This document shows, one piece after another, positions 5,540 to 6,088 of a stretch of DNA of 6,088 bases. The notes below the pieces were generated by a model. The model had not been told where the DNA came from. It searched no databases and was given only the letters and a program-made list of their open reading frames with translations. The translations under genes were made by a program, and so were the position numbers. The stretch spans positions 1 to 6,088 of the forward strand of contig CAMLNY010000086.1 of NCBI GenBank assembly GCA_946481405.1. Reading direction: 5' to 3'. The DNA is from an uncultured Brevundimonas sp. Its GTDB lineage: Bacteria > Pseudomonadota > Alphaproteobacteria > Caulobacterales > Caulobacteraceae. Position 1 is the first letter of the stretch, and each line of letters starts with the position of its first letter.

Positions 5540-6088
5540 ATGACCCTGCCTGAACTCGCCGCCCTGCTGGGCCTGAACCTCGCCCTGCTGATCGGGGCCA
5601 TGCTCGGGCTGTGGGCGCTGTCCCTCAGGCTGCAGGACGTCAGCTTCGTCGACGGCGTCTGGCCGCTGGGCATGCTTCTGCTGGCGCTCGTCACCTTCGC
5701 GCGCACCGACGGCGATGTGACGCGCAAGGGGCTGCTGCTCTGGCTGTGCGGCGTCTGGGCGATCCGCCTCGGCTGGCATCTGCTGCGGCGCTGGCGCGAG
5801 AAGGGCGTCGACGGCCGCTACGCCGAAATCGTGGAGACGCAGGAACGCGAGCACGGCTGGAGCTTCGCGAAGACCGCCCTCCTGTTCGTGTTCCTGCCGC
5901 AGGCGTTTCTCGGTTGGCTGACCTGCCTGCCTGTGCAGCTGGGTCAGGTCGAGCACGGGCCCATGGGCTGGATCGGCTGGATCGGGGCCATGGTCGTGGT
6001 CGTCGGCATCGGTTTCGAAAGCATCGGCGACGCCCAGCTCGACGCGCTCCGCAAGGGAGCGCAGGTGGTGATCGGCACGCCGGGTCGG
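5540..6088 (+). CDS. DUF1295 / steroid 5-alpha-reductase-like membrane protein, C-terminus cut by window edge
   Basis: The visible 183 residues show the DUF1295 pattern: an N-terminal helix (about 5-29), LQDVSFVDGVWPLG (31-44), WAIRLGWHLLRRWREKGVDG (73-92) with RYAEI, a helix with FLPQAFLGWLTCLPV (118-132), and a further helix ending GIGFESIGDAQLDAL (156-170). The family is an integral inner-membrane group distantly related to steroid 5-alpha reductases and isoprenylcysteine methyltransferases; specific substrates are mostly undefined. The diagnostic GLWxxTRHPNYFG segment, which should follow, is not reached. Instead the last residues read RKGAQVVIGTPGR, which resembles a DEAD-box helicase and may mark an assembly join. 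ATG 5540 is 41 bp after the previous gene with no ribosome binding site. Family membership is firm up to about residue 168. Confidence 0.85.
   Translation, partial: MTLPELAALLGLNLALLIGAMLGLWALSLRLQDVSFVDGVWPLGMLLLALVTFARTDGDVTRKGLLLWLCGVWAIRLGWHLLRRWREKGVDGRYAEIVETQEREHGWSFAKTALLFVFLPQAFLGWLTCLPVQLGQVEHGPMGWIGWIGAMVVVVGIGFESIGDAQLDALRKGAQVVIGTPGR

Overview
The window is high-GC bacterial DNA with tightly packed genes. Strong third-position GC, GCTA-type -10 elements and the gene repertoire (pimeloyl-CoA-dehydrogenase-like acyl-CoA dehydrogenase pair, HmgA, DUF1295 membrane protein) suggest an alphaproteobacterium, most likely Caulobacterales (Brevundimonas- or Caulobacter-like). This assignment is inferred from composition and protein style, not from a database match. 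No rRNA, tRNA, CRISPR array, insertion sequence or intact repeat family is visible.

Left part (1-1376): a truncated alpha/beta hydrolase on the minus strand has the HGGYW and GHSAGGH motifs of arylformamidase (kynurenine formamidase)-like esterases. About 46 bp away, in the opposite direction, is an 85-residue protein consisting of only an Lrp/AsnC ligand-binding (RAM) domain. This gene converges on, and overlaps by 35 bp, a minus-strand gene for a 173-residue protein with four predicted membrane segments and no recognised family.

Middle part (1377-3770): a 137-bp divergent intergenic region precedes two plus-strand acyl-CoA dehydrogenase genes separated by 4 bp. Their FAD-site motifs are complementary: the first has the SEPGAGSD segment and the probable catalytic Glu, the second has the RKQFG and QMHGGVG segments. 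This strongly suggests an obligate heteromeric enzyme in which each heterodimer builds one FAD site.

Right part (3771-6088): a complete homogentisate 1,2-dioxygenase gene (hmgA) follows, with every iron ligand present. Nine bp later comes a small secreted, cysteine-rich protein, probably a lipoprotein. The last gene is a DUF1295 (steroid 5-alpha-reductase-like) membrane protein that runs off the window edge. It has no Shine-Dalgarno sequence and a GCTAG element just upstream, so it may be leaderless. Its last 13-15 visible residues look like a DEAD-box helicase motif rather than DUF1295 sequence, so the right edge may be a chimeric junction.

Functionally, arylformamidase-like hydrolase, stand-alone RAM domain and HmgA are loosely consistent with aromatic amino acid catabolism, and the acyl-CoA dehydrogenase pair with acyl-CoA or dicarboxyl-CoA oxidation. 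No dedicated new defence or mobile system is apparent; the window is mostly ordinary chromosomal metabolism with a few points worth checking.
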